Origin: Chlorobiales bacterium Clorobi_01 | GTDB lineage: Bacteria; Bacteroidota; Chlorobiia; Chlorobiales; Chlorobiaceae | DNA length: 64,000 nucleotides | Reading direction: 5' to 3' | Assembly (NCBI GenBank): GCA_001602925.1 | Contig: LUZT01000016.1 | Coordinates: forward strand, 19,567 to 83,566 | Shown: positions 19,448 to 28,114 of the stretch, piece by piece | How positions within the stretch are numbered: the first letter of the stretch is position 1 | Layout: every line of letters begins with the position of its first letter | Translations under genes and position numbers: made by a program | The notes under the pieces: model-generated | Seen by the model: the letters and a program-made list of their open reading frames with translations, nothing else | The model's database searches: none | Told to the model about the DNA's origin: nothing

Positions 19448-19781
19448 GCCGGATCGAGTCCGTTGTTCTTGCCTGCAATCCCGGTCATAAAAGCCGGTTA
19501 CAGGCGGTTAACTAACCAGATTAACTTGTAAGATAGTAAATATGAACACGATAACGCAGAACAGCTGTATTTCTCGTCCCTACCCTTACCATGCCCGGAA
19601 ACACCGGCATAATGACTGCTCATGCGCGTCAACTGCGGCCATCTCGACGTTTCCTTTATGTGAAATGAGGAAGGATTGTATTACATTGAAAAATAATTGG
19701 CCTGCGCATTGTTCATCAGATGCCTTGCGTGGTTCACCTCGGTTATTTCAATTTTCTTTTAACACATAACTACTGATTATC
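19448..19781. other. Upstream region of csmF
   Basis: A 334-base spacer between divergent genes. It should carry promoters for the fau-ppk set (minus) and csmF (plus). The open frame at 19542-19769 has no protein-like character. No clear Shine-Dalgarno is visible just before csmF (ACTACTGATTATC). Confidence 0.45.
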
Positions 19782-20015
19782 ATGGCAAACGAATCAGGAA
19801 ACATTGGCGTATTCGGCGATCTCTTCACGGCTGTTGGCGACCTGGCCCAGCAGGCCACCGACATGGCCGGAAGCGCACTCAAAACAGCCACCGACACGGT
19901 TCAACCGGTAACCAACGCATGTGTGCAGCTCTGCACGACCGCTATCAATTCGGCAACGCAGCTTGTCGAGGGTGCCACCAAAGCCATCACCACGGCGATC
20001 GCACCGAAGCAGTAA
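19782..20015 (+). CDS. csmF: Chlorosome envelope protein of the CsmB/CsmF family, probably CsmF
   Basis: A 77-residue protein (MANESGNIGVFGDLFTAVG...). The CsmB/CsmF family lies in the lipid monolayer envelope of the chlorosome, the light-harvesting organelle of green sulfur bacteria. The middle is alternating hydrophobic and Ala/Thr-rich (LAQQATDMAGSALKTATDT, VQPVTNACVQLCTTAINSAT), with the family's C-terminal GATKAITTAIAPKQ. The choice of CsmF over CsmB is from memory of C. tepidum gene order (its csmF falls between bciA and the sox cluster), so the paralogue name is less sure than the family. A single-gene transcript is likely, since a strong terminator lies about 55 bases downstream. Confidence 0.85.
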   Translation: MANESGNIGVFGDLFTAVGDLAQQATDMAGSALKTATDTVQPVTNACVQLCTTAINSATQLVEGATKAITTAIAPKQ

Positions 20016-20068
20016 CCGGCTTATGCGGGCTCTGGGATACCGGCAAAACCGGTGAACCAGACAGACTG

Positions 20069-20120
20069 AAAAACGAGAAACCCTTTACACCACACGGTTG
20101 TAAAGGGTTTCTCGTTTTTT
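20069..20120 (+). terminator. Rho-independent terminator of csmF
   Basis: AAAAACGAGAAACCCTTTACA (from about 20069) pairs with TGTAAAGGGTTTCTCGTTTTT around CCACACGGT, giving about 20 bp of stem followed by a T run. A near-perfect stem of this length fits a highly expressed single gene. It also ends transcripts coming from the converging TIR gene, though the minus-strand T run is weaker. Confidence 0.9.
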
Positions 20121-20149
20121 GGGAAACGATATCATAACGCCAGGGCTTT

Positions 20150-21799
20150 TCAAAGCTGGCATGAACGGCCTGGATCGATCGATTTCAGCGAAGCAACAAG
20201 CTGGTTCAATTGCCTGTTGTAAAGAGCGTTGTCATGCTCCCACCCATAAAACAGGGGAATGAAATTTTTCCTCAGCTCCCTACCAAAATTCCGTCCGCTT
20301 TCGTGATCGGTCAGGTCCCACTCATTAAGCCGGTCTTCCTTGACCAGGCTGACCGGAAAGAGCAACCGCTGTCCATCCCTTGCTTCACGTTGAACTACTT
20401 TGAAGAACGTGTTTTTCAACCACTCTCCCTTCATGCTGGCATCGGAAACGACAAGCAGCATCTTTTCACAGCACTGATTCGCCCGATCAAGATGCTGGTC
20501 GAGATAACGGTTGCTTTTGAGCGTGTCCGGGCAAAGCCAGCACCTGATCCCATGCATCTGCAAGTCGGCGTACAGACGTTCGACAAACTTCTTGTCCCGC
20601 GAGCTGTGGCTGATGATACATGACAGGTAATCAAAATCCTTGCCGGACATGGTCCTGACATGATCAATCATCCCCTCAGGCACCCCACAACCACGCATGA
20701 AAGCGTCGGAGAGTTTCCCAAGCGAACGGTAAAGCGTGCTGATGCTGACCTCCGATGGCCCCCGGTGATTGATCGCGTCAAGCCCTTTGACCGTTCTGAG
20801 ATCGACATTCATGAAACTGGTGTGAAACGTCTCCGATCCACTCAGATTGGTCATATTCAGCTCCGCACCCCTGAAATTGGCCAGACAAAGATTGGCGTTC
20901 TCCAGATTGGCGTCGCAAAGATTGGCACCGGTAAAGTCAACGCCGCAGAGGCTGGTTCCCGTCAGATTCGCGCCGTTCAGGTTCGCCATGCTGAAATCAG
21001 CACCGCTCAGGTTCGCGCCTTTGAGATTGGTCCATCGAAGCCGGGCCCCGCCAAGATTGGCATCGCTCAGGTTGGCATCACTCAGATCAGCCTCGCTCAG
21101 GTCAGCTTTGCTCAGATCGGCTTCATGCAGATTGGCGTGATGCAGATTCACATCCCTGAGATCAGCCTCGTGCAGATCGGCCTCATGCAAATCCGTGTCG
21201 TGTAAATCCGCCCCCAAGAGATCAGCCTCATCGAGCTTGGTATCATGAAGATCGGCCTCTCCGGCATTTGCCATGCTCAATGCCACGCCGGACAAATCGG
21301 CCCAGCTCAAGAGCGCCTCGCGCATATCGCACTCGTTGAGGTTGGCACAGTTGAGCCTGGACCGCGTGAGAATCGCCCCTTTCAGATTGGCATGATTGAG
21401 GTCGGCCATGCTGAGATTGGCTCCGTCCAGAATTGCTTCGCTCATGTCGGCCCTGACAAGATTTGCTCCGCTGATATCGGCGTTCGACAGATCGCTCTGC
21501 CGCAAATCCGCGCCGGTGAAGTCCGCGCCGTTCAGCTTCGCATCCCTGAACGAAACCCTGCTGAGGCTGGCTCCGCTGAAATTGGCCGCCTTGAAACTTG
21601 CGCAGCTCAGGTTGGCTCCGGAAAGATCGGTCTCGCTGAAATCCTTTTTGTTGAACTCCACGGCCTCACCGGGATGCGCCTGTCTGTAGCGATTCCACTC
21701 CGGAACCGATCTGCGCAACATCTCGAACGCCTGAGTGGTTTTGGAGGTCTGGCTCCCGGGCTCCGGTTCCCGGTCAGAAATTGGCTCTTTTTTGTTCAT
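20150..21799 (-). CDS. Pentapeptide-repeat / TIR-domain fusion protein
   Basis: A 549-residue protein. Residues about 45-335 are a long uninterrupted series of A(D/N)LXX pentapeptide repeats (for example FSETDLSGANLSCASFKAAN), predicted to form a right-handed beta-helix. After a linker, residues about 385-540 form a TIR domain: DYLSCIISHSSRDKKFVERL (box 1), GIRCWLCPDTLKSN (box 2), MLLVVSDASMKGEWLKNTFF, and LLFPVSLVKED. In active NAD-consuming TIR domains the fourth residue after the conserved Trp is Glu. Here EWLKNT has Thr, so NADase activity is doubtful. There is no signal peptide. It stands alone, convergent to csmF. The beta-helix may be a ligand or partner platform; the role is unknown. 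Confidence 0.88.
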   Translation of the reverse strand: MNKKEPISDREPEPGSQTSKTTQAFEMLRRSVPEWNRYRQAHPGEAVEFNKKDFSETDLSGANLSCASFKAANFSGASLSRVSFRDAKLNGADFTGADLRQSDLSNADISGANLVRADMSEAILDGANLSMADLNHANLKGAILTRSRLNCANLNECDMREALLSWADLSGVALSMANAGEADLHDTKLDEADLLGADLHDTDLHEADLHEADLRDVNLHHANLHEADLSKADLSEADLSDANLSDANLGGARLRWTNLKGANLSGADFSMANLNGANLTGTSLCGVDFTGANLCDANLENANLCLANFRGAELNMTNLSGSETFHTSFMNVDLRTVKGLDAINHRGPSEVSISTLYRSLGKLSDAFMRGCGVPEGMIDHVRTMSGKDFDYLSCIISHSSRDKKFVERLYADLQMHGIRCWLCPDTLKSNRYLDQHLDRANQCCEKMLLVVSDASMKGEWLKNTFFKVVQREARDGQRLLFPVSLVKEDRLNEWDLTDHESGRNFGRELRKNFIPLFYGWEHDNALYNRQLNQLVASLKSIDPGRSCQL

Positions 21800-22048
21800 G
21801 GAAATCAGGAATAAAATTTTTTAACTGTGAAGCTGGAGTCAGTTAGAAACTGCCAGCGAACTCCTGATCGATATCCAGACCTTCATGCCAGCCGCAAGAT
21901 TATTCATATACAGCATGACCTTTCCGAACATAATTGTAATATATCAACAATATTCTGACTTGCCCCCGTTCCTGCAAAAAGCGAAAATTCGTGAGCCGCA
22001 TTGTTTTTCTGCAATGAGAATCACCTCTTCTGTCAACACGTCAATAGC

Positions 22049-22762
22049 ATGAAAACATTTTCATCTCTGTCAAAACCAGCCACTCATCGCTCGATTTACT
22101 GTGTCGGCAAAAACTACCCTGATCACGCTCGTGAAATGGCTTCATGGGAGACTGACAAGCCCGAGCCGCTGCATGAAAAGGAGCCTGTTATCTTTATGAA
22201 ACCCGGCACGGCGCTTTCTACTGACGGCTGCACCTCGATACCACGGTTCGAAGGGCAGCTGGCAAGCAAGAACCTTCATTACGAAGGCGAGCTGGTGCTG
22301 CTGATTGGCGCGGATGCTGATGAAGTATCGCTTGCCGACGCTTCGGCGATCATCGCCGGTTACGCCGCCGGGCTCGACATGACGCTGCGCGATGTACAGC
22401 TCGAAGCCAAAAATGCCGGAAATCCCTGGCTGAAAAGCAAGGGGTTCCGCCAGAGCGCACTCGTCTCGGAGTTCATCGCTCCGGAATCGGCTGGCCCGTG
22501 GGCTGAACTCGCCATTTCGCTGCGGCTGAACGGAGAGCAGAAGCAGCACTCGAAGGTCTCGAAAATGACCTTTTCACCGGCCTATCTGGTGCATTATTTA
22601 TCGTATATTTACGGGCTGCGAGCCGGAGACCTTGTCTTTACCGGTACTCCTGCGGGCGTCGGAAGCGTGCTGCCGGGCGATCGTCTCGACGTTTCGCTTG
22701 AAACCGGCGACGACCATTCGCAGGCAAAAATACTGGTATCGCTCCAGGCGATTGTTTCCTGA
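22049..22762 (+). CDS. Fumarylacetoacetate hydrolase (FAH) family protein
   Basis: A 237-residue protein. The start MKTFSSLSKPATHRSIYCVGKNYPDHA at 22049 gives the usual family N-terminus; 16 in-frame upstream residues look random. Metal-binding features of the FAH fold: IYCVGKNYPDHAREM, LHYEGELVLLIG (the E-x-E pair), GYAAGLDMTLRDVQLEAK (Asp ligand), WLKSKGF and VFTGTPAGVGSVLPGD. Proteins of this size act as acylpyruvate hydrolases or oxaloacetate decarboxylases in other organisms. The specific substrate here is not determined. pyrC begins 19 bases downstream. Confidence 0.9.
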   Translation: MKTFSSLSKPATHRSIYCVGKNYPDHAREMASWETDKPEPLHEKEPVIFMKPGTALSTDGCTSIPRFEGQLASKNLHYEGELVLLIGADADEVSLADASAIIAGYAAGLDMTLRDVQLEAKNAGNPWLKSKGFRQSALVSEFIAPESAGPWAELAISLRLNGEQKQHSKVSKMTFSPAYLVHYLSYIYGLRAGDLVFTGTPAGVGSVLPGDRLDVSLETGDDHSQAKILVSLQAIVS

Positions 22763-22781
22763 ACTATTTCATTCCCCGACC

Positions 22782-24101
22782 ATGAGCACTCTGTTTCTGA
22801 ACGCAAGACTTCTGAATCCCGCTGAAAATCTCGATACCGTCGGCTCGATAAAGATAGGCGACGACGGCCTCATCGAGGCGGTCGCGGCTGGCGGCGAATC
22901 AATCCCGGCGAAGGCGGAAGACAACGTCATCGATCTCGCAGGCAAGGTGCTCGCTCCAGGCCTTTTCGATATGCACTGCCACTTCAGGGAACCCGGACAG
23001 GAATACAAGGAGACGCTTGAAACCGGCTCCGCCGCTGCTGTTGCTGGCGGTTTCACCGGTGTGGCGCTCATGCCGAACACCAGGCCGGTCATCGACAGCC
23101 CGCTCGGCGTAGCCTACATCCGCCATCACAGCGCCGGACTGCCGATCGACCTCGAGGTGATCGGCGCCATGACTGTCGAAAGCCGGGGCGAAGCGCTCGC
23201 GCCGTATGGCAAATACGCTTCGTACAGCGTCAAGGCCGTTTCGGATGACGGCACGGCCATCCAGAGCTCACAGATCATGCGCCTCGCAATCGAATATGCC
23301 GCCAACTTCGACCTGCTCCTGATCCAGCACGCTGAAGACAAGCACCTCACTGCTGGCGGCATCATGAACGATGGCGCAGTCTCGGCAATGCTCGGGCTGA
23401 AAGGGATTCCCGAAGTGGCCGAACCGATCATGATCGCCCGCGACCTGCAACTCATCGCCTGGCTGAAAAAGCACAAGCTGAACGGAGCCGTAGCGGAACC
23501 GCGCTACCACGTGGCGCACATCAGCACCGCAGAATCGGTCGCTCTGGTGCGCAAGGCAAAAGCCGCGGGGCTGAAGGTCACCTGCGAAGTGACGCCACAC
23601 CACTTCACCCTGACCGAGCACGATCTGTCGGGCACCATCGAAAAGGGCAACTTCATCATGAAGCCCCCGCTCGCTTCGGTGGAAAACCGCGACGCCCTCA
23701 TCGAAGGACTGCGGGACGGCACCATCGATGCTATCGCCACCGATCATGCCCCTCATGCCAAGCACGAAAAGGAGTGTCCGCCCGATCAGGCGGCGTTCGG
23801 CATCATCGGCCTTGAAACCTCACTCGGCCTGACCATCACCGAACTGGTGGACAAAGGAGTCATCACCCTGTCGCAAGCCATCAAGCTGCTCTCAACCAAT
23901 CCCAGACGCATCATGGGCCTCGAAACCATCCTCTTCCAGGCGGGTCGCAAAGCCAACCTCACCATCATCGATCCCGACTGCGACTGGACAGTCAGCGAAT
24001 CGGATTTCGGCTCGAAGTCGAGAAACACTCCCTTCATGGGACGCAAGCTCAAAGGCAGAGCACTGGGTGTCTACCATAACGGCAAGCTCATCATGCGCTG
24101 A
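22782..24101 (+). CDS. pyrC: Dihydroorotase
   Basis: A 439-residue amidohydrolase, the class I dihydroorotase type (pyrC of Gram-positives and Chlorobi), cyclising carbamoyl-aspartate to dihydroorotate in pyrimidine synthesis. The ATG at 22782 is chosen since upstream residues overlap the FAH gene in another frame. Motifs: LFDMHCHFREPGQEYKETLE (first zinc His pair, with H-C-H in place of the more usual H-x-H), VALMPNTRPVID, VTCEVTPHHFTLTEHD, IDAIATDHAPHAKHEKECP (catalytic Asp), and a C-terminal SKSRNTPFMGRKLKGR. Length is typical. Confidence 0.95.
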   Translation: MSTLFLNARLLNPAENLDTVGSIKIGDDGLIEAVAAGGESIPAKAEDNVIDLAGKVLAPGLFDMHCHFREPGQEYKETLETGSAAAVAGGFTGVALMPNTRPVIDSPLGVAYIRHHSAGLPIDLEVIGAMTVESRGEALAPYGKYASYSVKAVSDDGTAIQSSQIMRLAIEYAANFDLLLIQHAEDKHLTAGGIMNDGAVSAMLGLKGIPEVAEPIMIARDLQLIAWLKKHKLNGAVAEPRYHVAHISTAESVALVRKAKAAGLKVTCEVTPHHFTLTEHDLSGTIEKGNFIMKPPLASVENRDALIEGLRDGTIDAIATDHAPHAKHEKECPPDQAAFGIIGLETSLGLTITELVDKGVITLSQAIKLLSTNPRRIMGLETILFQAGRKANLTIIDPDCDWTVSESDFGSKSRNTPFMGRKLKGRALGVYHNGKLIMR

Positions 24102-24223
24102 ACGTGCCAAATGGAAACAAAGTGTTTTATCTTTTTTCTTTACACTATTTTTCTTACTTTCGGTATCTTTTTAGTTGAATTTGTTGTACAGCATCAACCC
24201 AAAGCATTTTATATACACGACCT

Positions 24224-24415
24224 ATGGCCAAGAAACAAACGTTCGGTGACAAGCAGAAAAAAGGCACTGTTGATTTCAAAATGGCGAAGCTGGTCTATTC
24301 GGTGAAGTCCGAAAAAACCAATGCATGGAAATTCGTCGAGAAGAGCGTCCGCATTCCCAATGGCGAGAACGAACTCGACGTCCTGAAAAAAGCGATGGCT
24401 GGCCAGGGGAAGTAA
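24224..24415 (+). CDS. Small basic protein, DUF4295-like
   Basis: A 63-residue Lys-rich protein, MAKKQTFGDKQKKGTVDFK..., with KLVYSVKSEKTNAWKFVEKS in the middle. This pattern (MAKK start, then K-V-K-S-x-K-T-x-x-x-F-x-E) resembles DUF4295, the small protein encoded next to ribosomal protein genes in Bacteroidetes. The resemblance is from memory and short, so it is tentative. A small basic nucleic-acid or ribosome-bound protein is plausible. It lies 120 bases after pyrC and 42 before the methyltransferase, all on the plus strand. Confidence 0.75.
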   Translation: MAKKQTFGDKQKKGTVDFKMAKLVYSVKSEKTNAWKFVEKSVRIPNGENELDVLKKAMAGQGK

Positions 24416-24457
24416 TCCCGGCAAAGCCCCCCTGCTTTTTTTGTCTGATCTCATCTC

Positions 24458-25258
24458 ATGAACGATCACCAATCTCATTCCCGGGAAGAAAACGCCCGGG
24501 AATGGTTCGAAGAGTGGTTCGACCATCCCCTCTATCTCAAGGTTTATCATCACCGCGACGCCGAAGAGGCGGAGCGCTGTGTGCGGACCATTCTCGACCT
24601 GATCGGAATCAATCCGGCAGACCAGACCACGCACTCCGTTCTCGACATCGCCTGCGGCGCGGGACGCCATGCGCTTTCCTTTGCCCGCACAGGCCTGCGT
24701 GTAACTGCCAATGACCTCTCGCCCTACCTGCTCGACCAAGCCCGAGAGCAGGCAACGACAGAGGGAATCGAAATGGAGTTCAGCCGGCAGGACATGAGAA
24801 CGATCCGCTTCGAACGCAAGTTTGACCTTATCGCTCAACTGTTTTCAAGTTTCGGCTACTTCGAGACCGATCAGGAAGATCGTGATGTGATCGCCAATAT
24901 AGCTTCCCTGCTCAACCCCGGCGGCTGGTACGTGCTCGACCTGATCAATCCCGCGCAACTGAAAAGCCAGTTTACCCCGCGCACTGAACGAAACTCCGAA
25001 TCGCTGTCGATTATCGAAGAGCGCACGCTTTCCGAACGCCATGTCACCAAAAGGATCACCCTGCATGAGGCCAACGGCAGGGAGCACTCTTTTACCGAGT
25101 CGGTCCGGATATACAGCCCGGCTGAGGCCTTCTCGCTGCTCGAATCGGGCGGCTTTGCCGTTGAACGAGTAGTCGGCGACTATGAGGGCAGCCCGTTTGA
25201 CGAAGCAACCTCCCCGCGCATGATGTTGCTCGCCCGCCTGTCGGCATCCCGATCCTGA
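24458..25258 (+). CDS. Class I SAM-dependent methyltransferase
   Basis: A 266-residue protein with the Rossmann methyltransferase core: motif I VLDIACGAGRHALSFARTG (about residue 67), motif II VTANDLSPYLLDQAREQA, and the post-II acidic D-M-R-T (about residue 112). The DIACGAGRH form is typical of the methyltransf_25/11 groups acting on small molecules. The substrate is unknown. It starts 42 bases after the small basic protein, suggesting one transcript. No signal peptide. Confidence 0.88.
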   Translation: MNDHQSHSREENAREWFEEWFDHPLYLKVYHHRDAEEAERCVRTILDLIGINPADQTTHSVLDIACGAGRHALSFARTGLRVTANDLSPYLLDQAREQATTEGIEMEFSRQDMRTIRFERKFDLIAQLFSSFGYFETDQEDRDVIANIASLLNPGGWYVLDLINPAQLKSQFTPRTERNSESLSIIEERTLSERHVTKRITLHEANGREHSFTESVRIYSPAEAFSLLESGGFAVERVVGDYEGSPFDEATSPRMMLLARLSASRS

Positions 25259-25362
25259 CCAACATCTATTTCATTCCTCCATATCCAAATCGCTATCGGA
25301 ACCTGATTCATCACGACCGTTCGATGAAGGCGGCGAAACCGATTTCGATTATCAGAAAGTTC

Positions 25363-26061
25363 TCACTTCAGCAATAACTTCCCAAGCGTGTCAACGCCTG
25401 CTTTGCGCCCGACGGCGAGGAGGCGCTGGAAGAGCTGGGCGGTGAGGTAGGCGTCGCCGGGTGAGGTGTGGCGATCGTAGAGACAGATGCCATAGCGGGC
25501 ACAGAGATTGTCGAGACGATACTCTCCGCTTTTGTGAGCAAGATTATAATATGGCCCTTTTTCGAGCCGCTTGGCAAAACTGGCCGTATCGAGCGCCTCG
25601 TTAAACAGCTTGATGCCGTACCGCTGCGAGAGCACACGGCCAACCATGGCGATATCAAAATCAGCGTGATGCGCCACAATCACCCCGTTGCCGAGATAAT
25701 CGAGAAAACGGCATACCGCCTCGTCCTCCTCCATCCCCTGGGTAAGATCCCGCTTCAGGATTCCGTGTACGCTGACCGCATCCTTGCCGCCAATAGCTTC
25801 CTGGCGAAGCAGCACCTCGAACGAATCGGCGATGTCGATGGTCGAGCCCTTCATGGACACTGCGCCAATTGAAAGTATTCGGTCCTTGACGAGATCGAAA
25901 CCGCTGGTTTCTGTATCGAAAATGACGAAACGCAGCTCGTCAAGCGGTGTATTGCGCTGTAACGGGTGGTCGAACAGGCTGACGTACCGGCAAATGCTCT
26001 CCGGCAGCAAACCTTTGCGGCAACGCCTCGACACCTGGATTTTGCGGGCAAACTCAAGCAC
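25363..26061 (-). CDS. 3'-5' exonuclease, DNA polymerase III epsilon-like
   Basis: A 232-residue DEDDh-type exonuclease. Motif I is VIFDTETSGFDLVKDRI (Asp-x-Glu), motif II HHADFDIAMVG, motif III in the C-terminal DRHTSPGDAYLTAQLF (His and Asp). The start is GTG at 26059-26061, 8 bases inside the end of the upstream DUF294 gene, so the two are translationally linked. The pair DUF294/CBS protein plus epsilon-like nuclease occurs together in many bacteria. Whether it acts on DNA or RNA is unknown. The 40-residue N-terminal extension before the first Asp is unusual. Confidence 0.88.
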   Translation of the reverse strand: MLEFARKIQVSRRCRKGLLPESICRYVSLFDHPLQRNTPLDELRFVIFDTETSGFDLVKDRILSIGAVSMKGSTIDIADSFEVLLRQEAIGGKDAVSVHGILKRDLTQGMEEDEAVCRFLDYLGNGVIVAHHADFDIAMVGRVLSQRYGIKLFNEALDTASFAKRLEKGPYYNLAHKSGEYRLDNLCARYGICLYDRHTSPGDAYLTAQLFQRLLAVGRKAGVDTLGKLLLK

Positions 26062-28015
26062 GAATGTAGTCGAGCTGGTAACGGAGGTTCAACATGCTTT
26101 GAACCTTGCCAATGGTTGTAAAAAGATCTCTCAGCTCCTGGCGCTGCATCTTGTTAAGGTGTTCCGGATCGATGTATCGCCCAGAAGACTTTTCGGCCAG
26201 GCCGTGCTCGGTACGCAGGCGCATAAGGAACTCGTAGCCTTGAGCAGCCTCTTCGGCAAGCTCCTGAAACGATGGCAGCAACTGACCGATACGCCGGAAA
26301 CGTTCGACCGTGCCAAGGAAATCGGTCACTCCGAATTCACATGCCAACACCCTGGCCGCATCCGAAAGCGGCATCATGGCGCGCGCCTTGATATCGAACT
26401 CGTGAGCATGTTCACGGCTCTTCTCGACCAGGAAGTTCCGGAAAAAGCCCAGTGGTGGCGGATTCTGCAAGGCATTCTTCGCAAAGAATTGTAAAAAACC
26501 ACGACCACGCGCGATCTCGGTATTGATTTCACGCTTCATTTCAAGAGCGAGGGCCGTACTCCCATAGACCGGTCTGAAGTCGAAAAAGATGGTCGAGTTC
26601 ATCAAAGCCTTCGGCTCGGGTGTGCCGATCCATTTGCGGAAATAGTTCATCCATCCGCTCAGCGGCTGGCACCATTCAGGATTGCTCGCCATGATTTCCG
26701 CCGGGCATGGTTTGAAGCCGCAGGCAACCAGAATGGCGGTGACCCGTTTGCCGAGTTCGAGAAATACTCGCTGCACGGTCTCGCGTGAAGCATCATTTTC
26801 GGGATCGCGGAAAAGAATGGCGTTATCCAGATCGGTTCTGAGCAATTGCTCCTTGCGCCCCTCGCTGCCAAGCGAAAGCCAGCAGAACTCGATGTCGGGC
26901 AGGTCGATTCCCTCTCGCTTCATGTCGGCAACTGAAAACTCGATCGCCTTGACGATCAGCGCGTCGTTCAGTTCGGTGAAAATATTCGAGATAAAATGGA
27001 TGGCTACGTCCTGAGCAATGTACATCTTCAGCAGCTTTTCAGCTTTCTCCCGCTCTTGCGAGAGCTGCTCGACGCTCTCGGACTGCATGATCGCCTTCAT
27101 GATCACGGCGGGGTTGATCCCTTCGGAGGTGACGATGTCGTGCTCGGAGATGATGCCGATGACTGGTGTGTCTGCCGTGCCGTCTTCGGTGATGCAGAAG
27201 TGACGAAGCTTGGTCCTGACCATGAGCATCATCATATCAGCCACCGTCTTCCCGGCGGTGATAGTGTAGACCGGGCTCGTCATGATTTCGCTGACAGGAC
27301 GCTCGTTGACCTGTCCGGCGATCGCCACCACCTTCTTGCGCAAATCGGTATCGGTAATGATGCCGAGCGGATGGCGGTTTTCCGCAGCGACGATGATCGA
27401 GCCGATGTTGTTTTCGGACATAACTTTGGCCGCTTCCCGGATCGGGATACCGGGGGCGCAGGTGATGACGTTGCGCACCTGGTCGACCACCAGCGTCTCG
27501 TTGGCGAGCAGGCTGCCGCCGCCGGGCTCCATCAGGCTCCTTCGCATGTCGATGGCCTCGGAGAGGGAGTGCTCGATATGCTGCACGCTGCGGGCGATCG
27601 CGCCGGTGAAGTATGCCGCGACCGATGGCTCCGACTGAACCAGTTCCCTGATGGTTTCGACCGGAATGGCAAGCAGCAGGCTCTCCTCGACCACCTGCGC
27701 CGAGAGCAGGTAAGTGCTGGTGCCGAATATGGCGCGCACACCGAACAGGTCGCCTTCGTCGCACAGATCGACGAGCACCTCTTCGCCATCAATCGAATCG
27801 AACAGGCGCACGGCACCCTTCATGACCATGTAGGAAAACCTGCCGAGTTCGTCTCCTTTCCTGAAAAGCGTTTCCCCCTCTTCATGATACTCCACGGCAA
27901 GCGAAGCGGCGATTTTCCGGTTTTTGTCGAGACTGAGACGATCGAACGGCGGATATTTGCCCAGATCGGCGGCTACCCTTTCGACGATGGTATTCGACGG
28001 AGTGGTTGTTTGCAT
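26054..28015 (-). CDS. cNMP-binding / CBS / DUF294 nucleotidyltransferase-like protein
   Basis: A 653-residue soluble protein. Domain order: cyclic-nucleotide-binding domain (about residues 25-140, LFRKGDELGRFSYMVMKGAVRLFD), tandem CBS pair (about 165-300), DUF294 nucleotidyltransferase-like domain (about 355-470) with WLSLGSEGRKEQLLRTDLDN, i.e. the G-S-x-G-R and D-x-D motifs of the GlnD-like nucleotidyltransferase fold, and the DUF294 C-terminal domain. This architecture is thought to sense nucleotide state and transfer a nucleotide, with targets unknown. The exonuclease gene overlaps its end. No membrane segment. Confidence 0.93.
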   Translation of the reverse strand: MQTTTPSNTIVERVAADLGKYPPFDRLSLDKNRKIAASLAVEYHEEGETLFRKGDELGRFSYMVMKGAVRLFDSIDGEEVLVDLCDEGDLFGVRAIFGTSTYLLSAQVVEESLLLAIPVETIRELVQSEPSVAAYFTGAIARSVQHIEHSLSEAIDMRRSLMEPGGGSLLANETLVVDQVRNVITCAPGIPIREAAKVMSENNIGSIIVAAENRHPLGIITDTDLRKKVVAIAGQVNERPVSEIMTSPVYTITAGKTVADMMMLMVRTKLRHFCITEDGTADTPVIGIISEHDIVTSEGINPAVIMKAIMQSESVEQLSQEREKAEKLLKMYIAQDVAIHFISNIFTELNDALIVKAIEFSVADMKREGIDLPDIEFCWLSLGSEGRKEQLLRTDLDNAILFRDPENDASRETVQRVFLELGKRVTAILVACGFKPCPAEIMASNPEWCQPLSGWMNYFRKWIGTPEPKALMNSTIFFDFRPVYGSTALALEMKREINTEIARGRGFLQFFAKNALQNPPPLGFFRNFLVEKSREHAHEFDIKARAMMPLSDAARVLACEFGVTDFLGTVERFRRIGQLLPSFQELAEEAAQGYEFLMRLRTEHGLAEKSSGRYIDPEHLNKMQRQELRDLFTTIGKVQSMLNLRYQLDYIRA

Positions 28016-28114
28016 GGGACAATCCTCCTCTCGATGACTGAGGTGTTGAAGGCTTTTGGCCGGCTACAGGCAGGCACCGGCATAACAATACTTGCTCCCA
28101 GATGAGACGCGGCG

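Noticed and set aside
19542..19769. 75-codon frame upstream of csmF
   Set aside because: Composition looks random, and it occupies the expected promoter region.
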